64,000 nt of DNA from Oceanobacillus sp. HTM 045 (GTDB taxonomy: Bacteria > Pseudomonadota > Alphaproteobacteria > Rhodobacterales > Rhodobacteraceae): NCBI GenBank assembly GCA_009733745.1, contig WNWL01000005.1, forward strand, positions 248,001 to 312,000, given 5' to 3'. The stretch's first letter is position 1; the number at the start of each line of letters is the position of its first letter. The position numbers and the translations under genes were made by a program. The notes under the pieces were generated by a model. The model saw only the letters and a program-made list of their open reading frames with translations, was not told where the DNA came from and did not search any database. Shown here piece by piece: positions 1 to 8,802 of this stretch.

Positions 1-9
1 GGGTGAGAC

Positions 10-756
10 ATGGACCTGACCTTCCTGGCAGCGGCCCAGGCGGCTGCGCCGAGCGTAGAAGGGCTGGCGGCGGCCGAGCAGATCGACTTTTCGCTGATGG
101 CGCTGTTCCTCCGCGCGACATGGGTCGTGCAGGTGGTGATGGTGCTCCTGGTGCTGGCGTCGTTCTGGTCCTGGGCGATCATGGTGGAAAAGATCACCGT
201 GCTGCGCAAGGCGCGGCGCCAGACTTCGGCCTTCGAGGAGACCTTCTGGTCGGGCCAGCCGCTGGACGAGCTCTATGACCGGATCTCCGGGCGCACCACC
301 GGCGCGATCGAGCGGGTGTTCGTGGCCGGGATGACGGAGTGGCGCCGCTCCTTCCGGAAGGAGGGCGGCATGATCCCCGGCACCGGCCAGCGGGTCGACC
401 GGGCGATGAACGTGGCCATCGCGCGGGAGACCGACGCGATCAACCGCCGCCTCGCCTTCCTCGCGACGGTGGGCTCGGTCTCGCCCTTCGTGGGCCTGTT
501 CGGCACGGTCTGGGGCATCAAGCACTCGTTCGAGGCCATCGCGGTGCAGCAGAACACCAACCTCGCGGTCGTGGCGCCCGGCATCGCCGAGGCGCTGCTG
601 GCGACGGCGCTGGGCCTTTTGGCGGCGATCCCGGCGGTGGTGGCCTACAACCGGCTCTCGGCCGATGCCGAGGCGATCGGCGGGGCGCTGGAGAATTTCG
701 CCGACGAGTTCTCGACCATCCTGTCGCGGCAGATCGAACGGTCCGGAGGACACTGA
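10..756 (+). CDS. tolQ: TolQ, Tol-Pal proton-channel subunit
   Basis: Inner-membrane subunit of the TolQRA motor, which uses proton motive force to keep the outer membrane attached during division (family knowledge). The 248-aa protein has a first membrane helix near residues 36-58 and a helix pair near 150-172 and 190-213. The TolQ/ExbB signature VSPFVGLFGTVWGI lies in the second helix. The gene runs 1 nt short of tolR, so the two are translationally coupled. A TGA at 4-6 may end an upstream gene (ybgC would be usual), but too little is visible to call it. Confidence 0.96.
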   Translation: MDLTFLAAAQAAAPSVEGLAAAEQIDFSLMALFLRATWVVQVVMVLLVLASFWSWAIMVEKITVLRKARRQTSAFEETFWSGQPLDELYDRISGRTTGAIERVFVAGMTEWRRSFRKEGGMIPGTGQRVDRAMNVAIARETDAINRRLAFLATVGSVSPFVGLFGTVWGIKHSFEAIAVQQNTNLAVVAPGIAEALLATALGLLAAIPAVVAYNRLSADAEAIGGALENFADEFSTILSRQIERSGGH

Positions 757-757
757 G

Positions 758-1261
758 ATGGGCGCTTCCCTTGCAGGCGGATCCTCGCGCGGCGGCCGGT
801 CGCGGCGGCGGCGGGCGACCTCGCGGCCGATGTCGGAGATCAATGTCACGCCCTTCGTGGACGTGATGCTGGTGCTGCTGATCATCTTCATGGTGGCCGC
901 GCCGCTCCTGACGGTGGGCGTGCCGCTGGAACTGCCCAAGACCAACGCGCAGCCGCTTCCACAGGAAGAGGAGGAGCCGCTGACCATCAACATCGACGCC
1001 GAGGGGATCATCTATCTGCAGAAGACCCCGGTGCCGTTCGAGGAGCTGCTGCCCAAGCTCACGGCCATCGCGGCGCAGCGGGAATCCGACAAGGTGTTCC
1101 TGCGCGCCGATACCGGCATCGACTACGGCGTGGTGATGCGGGTGATGGGCCTGCTGAGCGCGGGCGGGTTCCGCAATATCGGGCTGGTGACGGAGCAGGC
1201 CGTGCCGGGTGCCGGCGGGTCCGGTTCGGGCGGTTCGGGTGCGAGCGGGGAGGGGCAGTGA
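758..1261 (+). CDS. tolR: TolR, Tol-Pal proton-channel subunit
   Basis: Partner of TolQ in the proton channel that energises TolA. The 167-aa product has a short basic N-terminus, then SEINVTPFVDVMLVLLIIFM with the single membrane helix at about 34-54. Asp35 in that helix matches the proton-carrying Asp of TolR/ExbD proteins. A periplasmic domain follows, and the tail is Gly/Ser-rich (about 150-167), which is longer than usual. I chose the ATG at 758, which sits behind a GGAGG motif (745-749) and follows the tolQ stop directly; a longer in-frame opening from 665 lies inside tolQ. The stop overlaps the next start as TGATG. Confidence 0.95.
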   Translation: MGASLAGGSSRGGRSRRRRATSRPMSEINVTPFVDVMLVLLIIFMVAAPLLTVGVPLELPKTNAQPLPQEEEEPLTINIDAEGIIYLQKTPVPFEELLPKLTAIAAQRESDKVFLRADTGIDYGVVMRVMGLLSAGGFRNIGLVTEQAVPGAGGSGSGGSGASGEGQ

Positions 1262-2532
1262 TGCGGGCATCGCCTTCCGAACGTGGATACACGGTCGAGG
1301 ACCGGGGGGTCGGGCGCGGCGCGCTGCTCTCCGGTGTCGCCCATGTGGTGGTGATCGGCGCGGCGCTCTGGGGCGCGGGGGCCTTCTCGGGCTCCGGCGA
1401 TGCGCCCGTCGAGGCCGACGTCACGGTGATCGAGGAGCCGGGCGGGACGGATCTTGCCGGGACGGAACCTGCGGGGACCGATCTGGCGGCTGCCCCGGCC
1501 GTGGAGCCGGACACGCCCGCTCCTGTCATTCCTGCACCGGTCGCGGTCGCGCCGGAACGGGCGGCACGCCCGGTCGCGCGGCCTGAAACGGTCGCCGTCG
1601 TGGAGCCGGAGCCGGTGAAGGAAGCGCCGGTGGCGGAGCAGGTGAAGGAACGTGCACCCGCGCCGGTCGCCGAGCCTGCGAAGGCCCCGGTGAAGGAACC
1701 GGCGAAGGAGCCGGCGACGGCACCCGTGGCTGAGCCTGCGCCCGCGAAGGTGGCGGAGGCCGCGCCGGTGGTGGTCGCGCCGGAGAAGGCCCCCGCGCCG
1801 CTGCGCGCGCCGGAGACCTTCGCGCAGGGCGACGTCACGCCCGCTCCTGTCGCGGAACCTGCCGCGGAGCCGGTGAAGGAGCCTGCCCCGCAGGCCGCCC
1901 CGGTGAAGGAGGCGGAGAAGCAGCCCGAGGCTGCGCCGGTGGCGGAAGCGCGGCCCGAAACGCGGACTGTCGAGACCTCGCCCGCGCCGGTGGCGCGTGC
2001 GCCGGAGCCGAAGCCAGAGGTTGCGCCTGTCGCCGAAGCGCCGGTGGCGGCGCCCGCGCCGGTCGCGGAACCCGCGCCGGTGGCAGAGGCGCCCGTGACG
2101 GCGCCGGAACCGGTCGCGGAGCCGGCCCCCGTGGCGGAGGCGCCGAAGCCGGAGCCAGCCGCCGAACCCGCGCCGGAAACCGTGCCTTCCGGGGTGCGGA
2201 TGGCGTCTGGGGAGACCCGCGGGCTGGCGCTCAGCATCAAGGACTATCTCCGCTACAATGGCGACGCGAGCGACCGGACGCTGATGGTGATCGTGCGCGT
2301 CGGGCTGGGCCCGGACGGGACCATCACCGAGGAGCCGTCGCTGCGCCACGAGGCGGGCGTGAACCCGGCGGCGCGCAAGCTCCTGTTCGAGTCCGCGCGC
2401 CGGGCGCTGATGCGGGCCGCGGCGGAAGGCGCCTTCACGGCGCTGCCGCCAGAGAAATACGCCGGCTGGCGGGTGATCGACTTCGTCTTCACCCCGGACG
2501 GCGTCGGCACCGCGGCGATCCCGCAGACGTGA
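1261..2532 (+). CDS. tolA: TolA-like energy transducer (first of three)
   Basis: Links the TolQR motor to the outer membrane. The protein is 423 aa: a cytoplasmic N-terminus, one membrane helix at about 20-40, a long Pro/Ala/Glu/Lys-rich linker (about 45-310) with repeated APVAEP and PVKEPA units, and a compact C-terminal domain (about 320-415) containing LMVIVRVGLGPDGTI and GWRVIDFVFTPDG, as in TolA/TonB C-termini. ATG at 1261 overlaps the tolR stop (TGATG); GTG at 1258 is a one-codon-longer alternative. The repetitive linker should be prone to length variation. It is the best tolA candidate because it is coupled to tolR. Confidence 0.85.
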   Translation: MRASPSERGYTVEDRGVGRGALLSGVAHVVVIGAALWGAGAFSGSGDAPVEADVTVIEEPGGTDLAGTEPAGTDLAAAPAVEPDTPAPVIPAPVAVAPERAARPVARPETVAVVEPEPVKEAPVAEQVKERAPAPVAEPAKAPVKEPAKEPATAPVAEPAPAKVAEAAPVVVAPEKAPAPLRAPETFAQGDVTPAPVAEPAAEPVKEPAPQAAPVKEAEKQPEAAPVAEARPETRTVETSPAPVARAPEPKPEVAPVAEAPVAAPAPVAEPAPVAEAPVTAPEPVAEPAPVAEAPKPEPAAEPAPETVPSGVRMASGETRGLALSIKDYLRYNGDASDRTLMVIVRVGLGPDGTITEEPSLRHEAGVNPAARKLLFESARRALMRAAAEGAFTALPPEKYAGWRVIDFVFTPDGVGTAAIPQT

Positions 2533-2557
2533 CGGAAGGACCGGTGGGGCGCGTGCA

Positions 2558-3724
2558 ATGAAGATGGACCGGCCAGGTGCAGACGCGGAAGGCATCCGGA
2601 GAGGCGCGATCGTCTCCGGCACGGCCCATGCCGCGCTGCTGGCGCTCGCGCTCTGGGGGGCGGATTTCTTCGCGCCCCGCGATGCCGTGCCGCTGGTCGC
2701 CACCGACGTGACCATCATCGACGCGACCGAGTTCATGGCCTCGCTCTCGACCGCGCCCATCGTGCCGAACGAGGGCCCGGCGGAGCTGTCGCCGCCCGAC
2801 CCGTCGGAGAGCGTGCCGGAGACGCCGGAGGCCGAGGCGCTGCCCTCGACCGCGGTGCCGATGTCGTCGGCCCCCGCGCCGCGCCCGCCGGAGGACAAGC
2901 GGCCCGAGATCGTGCTGCCGCCGCCGCCGCTGGTGGTGCCCTCGGAGCGGGTCGCGCCGTCGATCGCCGAGATCCCGGTGCCCGACCAGATGCCGTTCGA
3001 GGCGCCGACGCCGGAGAGCCCGCCCTCGACCGAGACGATGACCGCCGCCGCGCCGCGCGCCGCGGTGCTGCCCGCGCCCGCGCCGGCCCCGCCGCCGCTG
3101 CCCGAGCCGGTGCCCGCGGAGCAGCCGGAACCCGAGCCCGAACCGGAGCTGGAGGAGCCCGACCCGGCCTCGCCCGCCCCGGCGGAGATCGAGGCGCCGG
3201 AAGGCCCCGCGCCGCGGGTCGCGACCCTGCCGGTGGCGAAGCCCGCCGACCTGGCCGCCGCCGCGCGCGCCGCGGATGCCGCTGCCCCGCCGCCCGCGCC
3301 GGAGACCCCGACCGAGACCCGCACCGCCACGGCGGAGCCGACCCCGGCCTCCTCCACCAGCGAGACGCCGAGCACCGGCGGCTCGACCGCGGTGCGCGGG
3401 CCGAAGATGTCGCTCTCCGAGACGCGCGGCATGTCGCTCTCGATCAAGAAGTACCTCGTCTACAACGGCGACGTCTCCGACCGGTCGCTGATGGTGGTGG
3501 TGCGCGTCGGGCTGAGCGAGGACGGGCGGATCATCTCCGGCCCGTCGCTGAGGAAGGATGGCGGCTCGAACGCGAACGCCCGCAAGGCGCTCTACAGCGC
3601 CGCGGTGCGGGCGCTGAAGCGGGCCGAGGCGGCGGGCGAGTTCCGCAAGCTGCCGCGCGAGAAATACGAGGCGTGGAAAGTGATCGACTTCGTCTTCACG
3701 CCGGAAGGAGTGAAGACCTCATGA
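2558..3724 (+). CDS. Second TolA-like membrane protein
   Basis: A 388-aa paralogue of the preceding gene with the same plan: a membrane helix at about 16-36 (GAIVSGTAHAALLALALWGA), a Pro/Glu-rich linker (about 60-285) and a C-terminal TolA domain with SLSIKKYLVYNGD, LMVVVRVGLSEDGRI and WKVIDFVFTPEG. The C-terminal ~95 residues are closely related to those of the first copy, while the linkers are not; this suggests an old duplication with conserved C-terminal binding. The stop overlaps the next start as ATGA. It could be an alternative TolA or a partner for a different outer-membrane complex. Confidence 0.82.
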   Translation: MKMDRPGADAEGIRRGAIVSGTAHAALLALALWGADFFAPRDAVPLVATDVTIIDATEFMASLSTAPIVPNEGPAELSPPDPSESVPETPEAEALPSTAVPMSSAPAPRPPEDKRPEIVLPPPPLVVPSERVAPSIAEIPVPDQMPFEAPTPESPPSTETMTAAAPRAAVLPAPAPAPPPLPEPVPAEQPEPEPEPELEEPDPASPAPAEIEAPEGPAPRVATLPVAKPADLAAAARAADAAAPPPAPETPTETRTATAEPTPASSTSETPSTGGSTAVRGPKMSLSETRGMSLSIKKYLVYNGDVSDRSLMVVVRVGLSEDGRIISGPSLRKDGGSNANARKALYSAAVRALKRAEAAGEFRKLPREKYEAWKVIDFVFTPEGVKTS

Positions 3725-4452
3725 GGACGCTGTTCCTGATCGCCGCGCTGGCGGCGACGCCCGCGCTGGCCGAAGCGCCTGCCGAAATGCCTGCCGAAGT
3801 GCCTGCCGGGGGTGTGCCTGCTGCTTCTGCCGCGCCCGGTACCTCGGCGGCGCCTGCGCTGCCGCAGGCCCCCGACGCGCCCGCGCCGGCGGCCTCGCCC
3901 TTCGCGGGGGAATCGCCGCTGCCCGCCGCGTCGCCGGTGGAGGATGCGGTGCCCGCGCCGGACAACGCGCCGGCGCCGGCCGAGCGGCCCGGCGATCTCG
4001 CCGCCGCGGCGGCGGGGCACGAGGTGATCCCCGAGGCGCCGGTGCCGGTGCCCGCGCACCGGGTCGACCGGAGCGCGCTGCCGGTGGAGCGGCCGCGACC
4101 GGCGGAGCTGGAGGCGCTGCGCTCGGAGGTGGCGAAGCATTTCGAGTACAGCGCGCAACCGGGTGCGCAACCGGGTGCGGAAACGGGTGAGGCGGATGCG
4201 GAGCTTTCCGTCACCCTGCGCGTTCGGCTTACCGAGGACGGCGCGCTGGCGAAGGGACCGGAGATGGTGGAGGCGGCGGGCGGCACATCGGCGACCGGCG
4301 ACGCGCAGCGCACGGCGCTGGCGGAGGCGGGACAGCGGGCGCTGCTCGGCGCGCTGAACGCGGGCGCCTTCGCGGCGCTGCCGCGCGAGCGGTTCGCCGC
4401 CTGGGAGGTCATGGATTTCACGTTCACACCTGAGGGGGTGGGGTACCAATGA
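3721..4452 (+). CDS. Third TolA-C-domain protein, secreted form
   Basis: A 243-aa protein with a cleavable-looking signal peptide (residues 1-18, ending ALA before EAPAE), then a Pro/Ala-rich stretch and a C-terminal domain (about 145-243) with [11 protein letters not shown] and [16 protein letters not shown]. This domain matches those of the two genes before it. It appears to lack the permanent membrane anchor, so it may be a free periplasmic TolA-like domain. ATG 3721 overlaps the upstream stop; the in-frame extension upstream to 3673 lies inside the second TolA gene and would hide the signal peptide. The 3' end overlaps tolB by 4 nt. Confidence 0.72.
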   Translation: MRTLFLIAALAATPALAEAPAEMPAEVPAGGVPAASAAPGTSAAPALPQAPDAPAPAASPFAGESPLPAASPVEDAVPAPDNAPAPAERPGDLAAAAAGHEVIPEAPVPVPAHRVDRSALPVERPRPAELEALRSEVAKHFEYSAQPGAQPGAETGEADAELSVTLRVRLTEDGALAKGPEMVEAAGGTSATGDAQRTALAEAGQRALLGALNAGAFAALPRERFAAWEVMDFTFTPEGVGYQ

Positions 4453-5825
4453 GAAGAACCATCGTTCACGCCATTGTCCGGGCCGTCGCGGCCGTCCCGG
4501 CGGTCATTTCCGCCGTCGTGTTGGCCGCCCTCGTGCTGGTCGCGGCGCCGGCGAAGGCGCAGTCCCAGCTCGGGGTCTGGGAGGTGCCGGTCACGGTCGA
4601 CCAGTCCTTCGAGCCGCTGCCGATCGCCATCGTCGATTTCCAGACCGCCGATCCGGGCCTCGCCGGGCAGGCGGGCGACATCACCGGCGTGCTGTCGGCG
4701 GACCTTGAGAGCACCGGGCTGTTCGCGCTGATCCCGAAGGAGGCGTTCATCGAGTCGGGCTACCGCTTCGGCGCGGTGCCGAACTACAACGACTGGCGGG
4801 TGATCAACGCCGCCGCGCTGGTCACTGGCGAGGTGGCCCGCGCGCCGGACGGGCGGCTGCTGGTCCGGCTGCGGCTGTTCGACACCTATGCCGAGGAGGA
4901 GATCGAGGCGCTGGAGTTCGCCGGCGCCCCGACCGACTGGCGCCGCTTCGCGCACAAGGTGGCGGACTCGGTCTACACCCAGCTCACCGGCGAGGGCCCG
5001 TATTTCGACAGCCGGGTGGTGTTCGTCGACGAGACCGGGCCGAAGGGCGACCGGCGCAAGCGCCTCGCGGTGATGGACATGGACGGCGCCAACGTGCGCT
5101 ACGTTCCGGGCGCGGAGGGGCTGGTGCTGAGCCCGCGCTTCGAGCCGAACCAGCAGTCGCTGCTCTACATCTCCTACGACACCGGCGAGCCGCAGGTTTT
5201 CCTGCTGTCGCTGGCGACCGGCCAGCGCGAGCGGCTGGGCACCTTCCCCGGCATGACCTTCGCGCCGCGCTTCTCGCCGGACGGCAGCCGGATCGCGCTG
5301 TCGCTCAGCCAGGGCGGCAACACCGACATCTACGTCATGGGCCTCGCCGGGCGGCAGCTGCGCCGCCTGACTTCGGGCCCAGGCATCGAGACTTCGCCCG
5401 ACTTCTCGCCGGACGGCACGCAGATCGTCTACGAGAGCGACCAGGGCGGGCGGCCGCAGCTCTACATCATGGACGCCGCCGGCGGCGGCTCGAAGCGGAT
5501 CAGCTTCGGCGCCGGCTCCTACGGCACGCCGGTCTGGTCGCCGAAGGGGGACCTGATCGCCTTCACCAAGATCCTCGGCGGGCGGTTCCATATCGGCGTG
5601 ATGCGCACCGACGGCTCGGAGGAGCGGCTGCTGACCGCCAGCTTCCTCGACGAGGGGCCGACCTGGGCGCCGAACGGCCGGGTGCTGATGTTCTTCCGCG
5701 AGACGCCGGGGCCGAACGGCGCGCCGGCGGTCTACTCGATCGACGTCACGGGGCGGAACCTGCGCCGCGTGCCGACACCGAATGCCGCCTCCGACCCTGC
5801 CTGGTCACCCCTCAGGACGGACTGA
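4449..5825 (+). CDS. tolB: TolB periplasmic beta-propeller protein
   Basis: Periplasmic TolB, which binds Pal and is released by TolA. The 458-aa product has a long signal peptide (about 1-37, ending AKAQS), an N-terminal alpha/beta domain (about 40-165) and a six-bladed propeller with repeated FSPDG units ([44 protein letters not shown]). The length is normal for the family. The start overlaps the upstream stop as ATGA, placing it in one translational run with tolQ, tolR and the TolA genes. Confidence 0.96.
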   Translation: MRRTIVHAIVRAVAAVPAVISAVVLAALVLVAAPAKAQSQLGVWEVPVTVDQSFEPLPIAIVDFQTADPGLAGQAGDITGVLSADLESTGLFALIPKEAFIESGYRFGAVPNYNDWRVINAAALVTGEVARAPDGRLLVRLRLFDTYAEEEIEALEFAGAPTDWRRFAHKVADSVYTQLTGEGPYFDSRVVFVDETGPKGDRRKRLAVMDMDGANVRYVPGAEGLVLSPRFEPNQQSLLYISYDTGEPQVFLLSLATGQRERLGTFPGMTFAPRFSPDGSRIALSLSQGGNTDIYVMGLAGRQLRRLTSGPGIETSPDFSPDGTQIVYESDQGGRPQLYIMDAAGGGSKRISFGAGSYGTPVWSPKGDLIAFTKILGGRFHIGVMRTDGSEERLLTASFLDEGPTWAPNGRVLMFFRETPGPNGAPAVYSIDVTGRNLRRVPTPNAASDPAWSPLRTD

Positions 5826-5939
5826 AGCGGATTTGCTTACCCCCTGCCCGCGCCTTGCGTTGCACGAAGCGGGCGGCAATACTCCCGCCCGGCCCTGGGG
5901 GGTGACGGGGCGGACACCCACAAACGAGGACCGAGAGAG

Positions 5940-6434
5940 ATGAAAGCTCTGAGACTCATTGCCCTGACCGCCGCCGCGGGCATCGCGCTTGCGGGCTGCT
6001 CCTCCACCGAGGACGAACCTGTCGGCGCCACCACGCCGACCAGCGGCGTCGGCACGCCGCCGCCCGACACCATCGAGTACTTCAACCAGGTGGTGGGCGA
6101 CCGCGTGTTCTTCGGCACCGACCGCCACGACCTCGACGGCGGGGCGCAGCAGACGCTGGCCCAGCAGGCGCAGTGGCTGACCACCTATGGCGGCACCACC
6201 GTCACCATCGAGGGCCATGCCGACGAGCGCGGCACCCGGGCCTACAACCTCGCGCTGGGCGCGCGGCGGGCCGACTCGGTCTACCGCTTCCTGGTCAGCC
6301 AGGGCGTCGGCTCGGGCCGGCTCAAGACCGTGACCTTCGGCAAGGAGCGCCCGGTGGCGCGCTGCTCGGACGAGAGCTGCTGGTCGCAGAACCGCCGCGC
6401 CGTCTCGGTCGTCGCGGGCGCGCCGTCGAGCTGA
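5940..6434 (+). CDS. pal: Pal, peptidoglycan-associated lipoprotein
   Basis: Outer-membrane lipoprotein that ties the outer membrane to peptidoglycan and binds TolB. The 164-aa protein has a lipobox LAGC with Cys20, a short linker, and an OmpA-like domain with the peptidoglycan-binding core TVTIEGHADERGTRAYNLALG. A purine-rich stretch (ACCGAGAGAG) just before ATG 5940 can serve as ribosome site. The 114 nt after tolB are non-coding and may carry a separate promoter. Two Cys near the C-terminus (SDESC and RCSD) are typical of alphaproteobacterial Pal. Confidence 0.96.
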   Translation: MKALRLIALTAAAGIALAGCSSTEDEPVGATTPTSGVGTPPPDTIEYFNQVVGDRVFFGTDRHDLDGGAQQTLAQQAQWLTTYGGTTVTIEGHADERGTRAYNLALGARRADSVYRFLVSQGVGSGRLKTVTFGKERPVARCSDESCWSQNRRAVSVVAGAPSS

Positions 6435-6451
6435 TCGCCTCCGGGCACAGA

Positions 6452-6474
6452 GGCGGGCGGCCGGGCCGCCCGCC
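6452..6474 (+). terminator. Perfect GC hairpin after pal
   Basis: Arms of 10 nt (6452-6461 and 6465-6474) pair perfectly around a CGG loop. There is no T-run, so it is more likely an attenuator or mRNA-end stabiliser between pal and cpoB than a full intrinsic terminator. Confidence 0.45.
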
Positions 6475-6569
6475 GCGGGACTGATTTCCCCGAGACTGCA
6501 CGGGGCGCGCGCGCGCGTTTTCGCAACTGGCCGCGCCGCCCCGTGCCACAGCATTTGGAGACGCGCATC

Positions 6570-7391
6570 ATGGCACCGATCCGGCTTTCGGCCCCTGTCC
6601 TGGCACTCGCCGCCCTTCTCACCGTTGCCCCCGCGGTCACGCCCGCCGTCGCGCAGGGCGACATCGGCTACCGGCTGGACGCGATCCAGCGGGAGCTGGA
6701 CACGCTGCGCGCGCAGGCCGGGCTTGCGGGCGGCGGCGGGGTCGGCGCCTCGGGCGTGGCGCTGAACGACGTCGTGCGGCTGGAGAACGAGATCAAGCGG
6801 CTGACCAACATGGTCGAGCAGCTGCGCCACGAGGTCGACCGGATCCGCGCCGACACCGAGCAGCAGCTCGGCGACCTGATCTTCCGCGTGACCGAGCTGG
6901 AGGGCGGCGACCTCGGCACCGTGGTCACGCCGCGGCTCGGCGCCGGCACGGCGGGCGTGCTGGAGGGCGGCGCGATCGCCACCACGGCGCCGCAGGTGGC
7001 CGTGACCGAGCGCACCGACCTCGACCTCGCCGTCGCGGACGTGCGCGAGGGCCGGTTCGACCAGGGCGAGGAGCGGCTGCGCAAGTTCCTGCTCGACTAT
7101 CCGGCCTCGCCGCTGGAGAGCGAGGCGCGGTTCTGGCTGGGAGAGAGCCTGTTCACCCGCGGCTATTTCCAGGACGCGGCGCGGGCCTTCCTCTCGGGCT
7201 ACAACGTCAACAAGGAAGGCGAGTACGCGGCGCGGAACCTCTACCGCCTCGGCTCGTCGCTCGGCCGGCTGGGCCAGCGGCTCGACGCCTGCCTGACGCT
7301 GGAGGAGGTGGGCAAGCAGTTCCCGACCGCCCCGGCGGACCTGCTGACGGACGTGGCTGACGAGGCCAGCCGGCTCGGGTGCGGCACCTGA
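6570..7391 (+). CDS. cpoB: CpoB/YbgF, Tol-Pal coordinator protein
   Basis: Periplasmic protein that links Tol-Pal action to peptidoglycan synthesis at division in E. coli. The product is 273 aa: signal peptide about 1-29 (ending AVAQG), a coiled-coil segment (about 32-115, with DAIQRELDTLRAQ and EIKRLTNMVEQLRHEVDRIRAD), a linker, and TPR-like repeats (about 145-273, YPASPLESEARFWLGESLFTRGYFQDAARAF). ATG 6570 is preferred over GTG 6543 because it gives a clean signal peptide and sits 9 nt after GGAG. The 3' end overlaps tilS by 13 nt. Confidence 0.93.
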   Translation: MAPIRLSAPVLALAALLTVAPAVTPAVAQGDIGYRLDAIQRELDTLRAQAGLAGGGGVGASGVALNDVVRLENEIKRLTNMVEQLRHEVDRIRADTEQQLGDLIFRVTELEGGDLGTVVTPRLGAGTAGVLEGGAIATTAPQVAVTERTDLDLAVADVREGRFDQGEERLRKFLLDYPASPLESEARFWLGESLFTRGYFQDAARAFLSGYNVNKEGEYAARNLYRLGSSLGRLGQRLDACLTLEEVGKQFPTAPADLLTDVADEASRLGCGT

Positions 7392-8698
7392 TCGCGGAAC
7401 CCGGTCCCGGAACTGATCCCGCTTCTGCCTGCGCGGCGGCACTTGCGGGGCTGGACGGCGGCGCGCCGGTCGGCGTGGCCGTTTCGGGCGGCGGGGACAG
7501 CGTCGCCCTTCTCCTGACAGCGATCGACACGGCTGGCGGCCGCCCGGTACGGGCGGTCACGGTCGACCATGGCCTGCGGCCAGAGAGCGCCGCGGAGGCG
7601 GAGGGCGTGTCGCGCCTCTGCGCCGGCCACGGCGTCCCGCACGAGGTGCTGCGCTGGGAGGGCTGGGACGGGCGCGGCAACCTCCAGGCCGCCGCGCGGG
7701 AGGCGCGGTTCGCGCTGATCGGCGACTGGGCGCGGCGGGAGGGGCTGGCGGCGGTGCTGCTCGGCCACACGCTCGACGACCAGGCGGAGACGGTGCTGAT
7801 GCGCCTCGCCCGCGGCTCCGGCATCGACGGGCTGGCGGGGATGGCGCCGGCGATCCGCCGCGGCGGGGTGCTCTGGCTGCGGCCCTTGCTGGGGGTGCGG
7901 CGCGCGGCGCTGCGCGCGGTGCTGCGCGACCGCGGCGTCGGCTGGGTGGAGGACCCGACGAACGACGACCCCGCCTATGACCGGGTGAAGGCGCGGCAGG
8001 CGCTGGAGGTGCTGGCGCCGCTCGGGATCACCGCCGAGGGGCTGGCCGGGACCGCCACGCGGCTGGCGCCGCAGCGGGCGGTGATCGAACGGGCGATGGC
8101 CGCGCTGGCGCGCGAGGCGCGGGTGGCGGACCGGTTCGGCTGCATCCGCCTGCTCGCCGCGCCGCTGGGGCGGGACCGGGAACTGGGGATGCGGCTCCTG
8201 GCCGACAGCCTCTGCCGGGTCTCGGGGCGGGTCTACCGGCCCCGGAGCGCGCCGCTGGCGCGGCTCTGGGAAGGCGTCCGCGACGGGGCGGGCGACGCGG
8301 CGCTGCATGGCTGCCTCGTCCGCCGCGAGGGGTCGGGCGTGCTGATCGCGCGGGAACCTGCCGCCGTGGCCGGGGAAGTGACCTATGACCCCGCCGGGAC
8401 GGTGTGGGACGGGCGGTTCCTCGTTACGGGCGGGCTGGCGGACTTGCCTCCGGAGACGACGCTCGGCGCGCTGGGCGAGGCGGGGCTGGCGGCGCTTGGC
8501 GATCACGAAGGCCCTGCCGACTGGCAGGCCGCGCCAAGGCTGGTGCGGCTGACCCTGCCGGCGCTTCGGAACGGGGTGGAGATCGTCTGCGTTCCCCATG
8601 CGGATTTCGGCGAGGGCGCCTCTGTAACGGTCCCCCACGCAGTCTCAGTCACTGCGCTGGCGGGGCAGGAGTTGCCCGAAACCGCACCGGAAGCATAG
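7379..8698 (+). CDS. tilS: tRNA(Ile)-lysidine synthase
   Basis: Converts C34 of the CAU-anticodon tRNA-Ile to lysidine, so that it reads AUA; cytoplasmic and essential in most bacteria. The 439-aa protein carries the PP-loop ATP pyrophosphatase motif SGGGDS (36-41), then VTVDHGLRPES, HTLDDQAETVLMRLARGSG and RPLL, all typical of TilS N-domains. The GTG start at 7379 lies inside cpoB, implying translational coupling; no better start is seen before the PP-loop. The C-terminal half is less conserved, as is usual. Confidence 0.94.
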   Translation: MRHLIAEPGPGTDPASACAAALAGLDGGAPVGVAVSGGGDSVALLLTAIDTAGGRPVRAVTVDHGLRPESAAEAEGVSRLCAGHGVPHEVLRWEGWDGRGNLQAAAREARFALIGDWARREGLAAVLLGHTLDDQAETVLMRLARGSGIDGLAGMAPAIRRGGVLWLRPLLGVRRAALRAVLRDRGVGWVEDPTNDDPAYDRVKARQALEVLAPLGITAEGLAGTATRLAPQRAVIERAMAALAREARVADRFGCIRLLAAPLGRDRELGMRLLADSLCRVSGRVYRPRSAPLARLWEGVRDGAGDAALHGCLVRREGSGVLIAREPAAVAGEVTYDPAGTVWDGRFLVTGGLADLPPETTLGALGEAGLAALGDHEGPADWQAAPRLVRLTLPALRNGVEIVCVPHADFGEGASVTVPHAVSVTALAGQELPETAPEA

Positions 8699-8727
8699 AA
8701 TGGTTCGAAACTGCGGCGAAACGCACC

Positions 8728-8755
8728 TTAACACGGGCGCTGGCCGGATTATCTA
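8728..8755 (+). promoter_or_regulatory. Candidate promoter of ftsH
   Basis: TTAACA (8728-8733), a 16-nt spacer and TATCTA (8750-8755) lie 48 nt before the ftsH start, in an otherwise GC-rich 104-nt gap. It matches the sigma-70 consensus only moderately. Confidence 0.3.
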
Positions 8756-8802
8756 GGGTATAGCCGCGAGCCGCGGCCGGCCGTCATGTCGGGAGATTCC
8801 CC

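Noticed and set aside
1123-3447. 774-codon minus-strand open frame full of Gly/Ser/Ala
   Set aside because: Antisense of the Pro/Ala-rich TolA linkers; repetitive composition explains the length.
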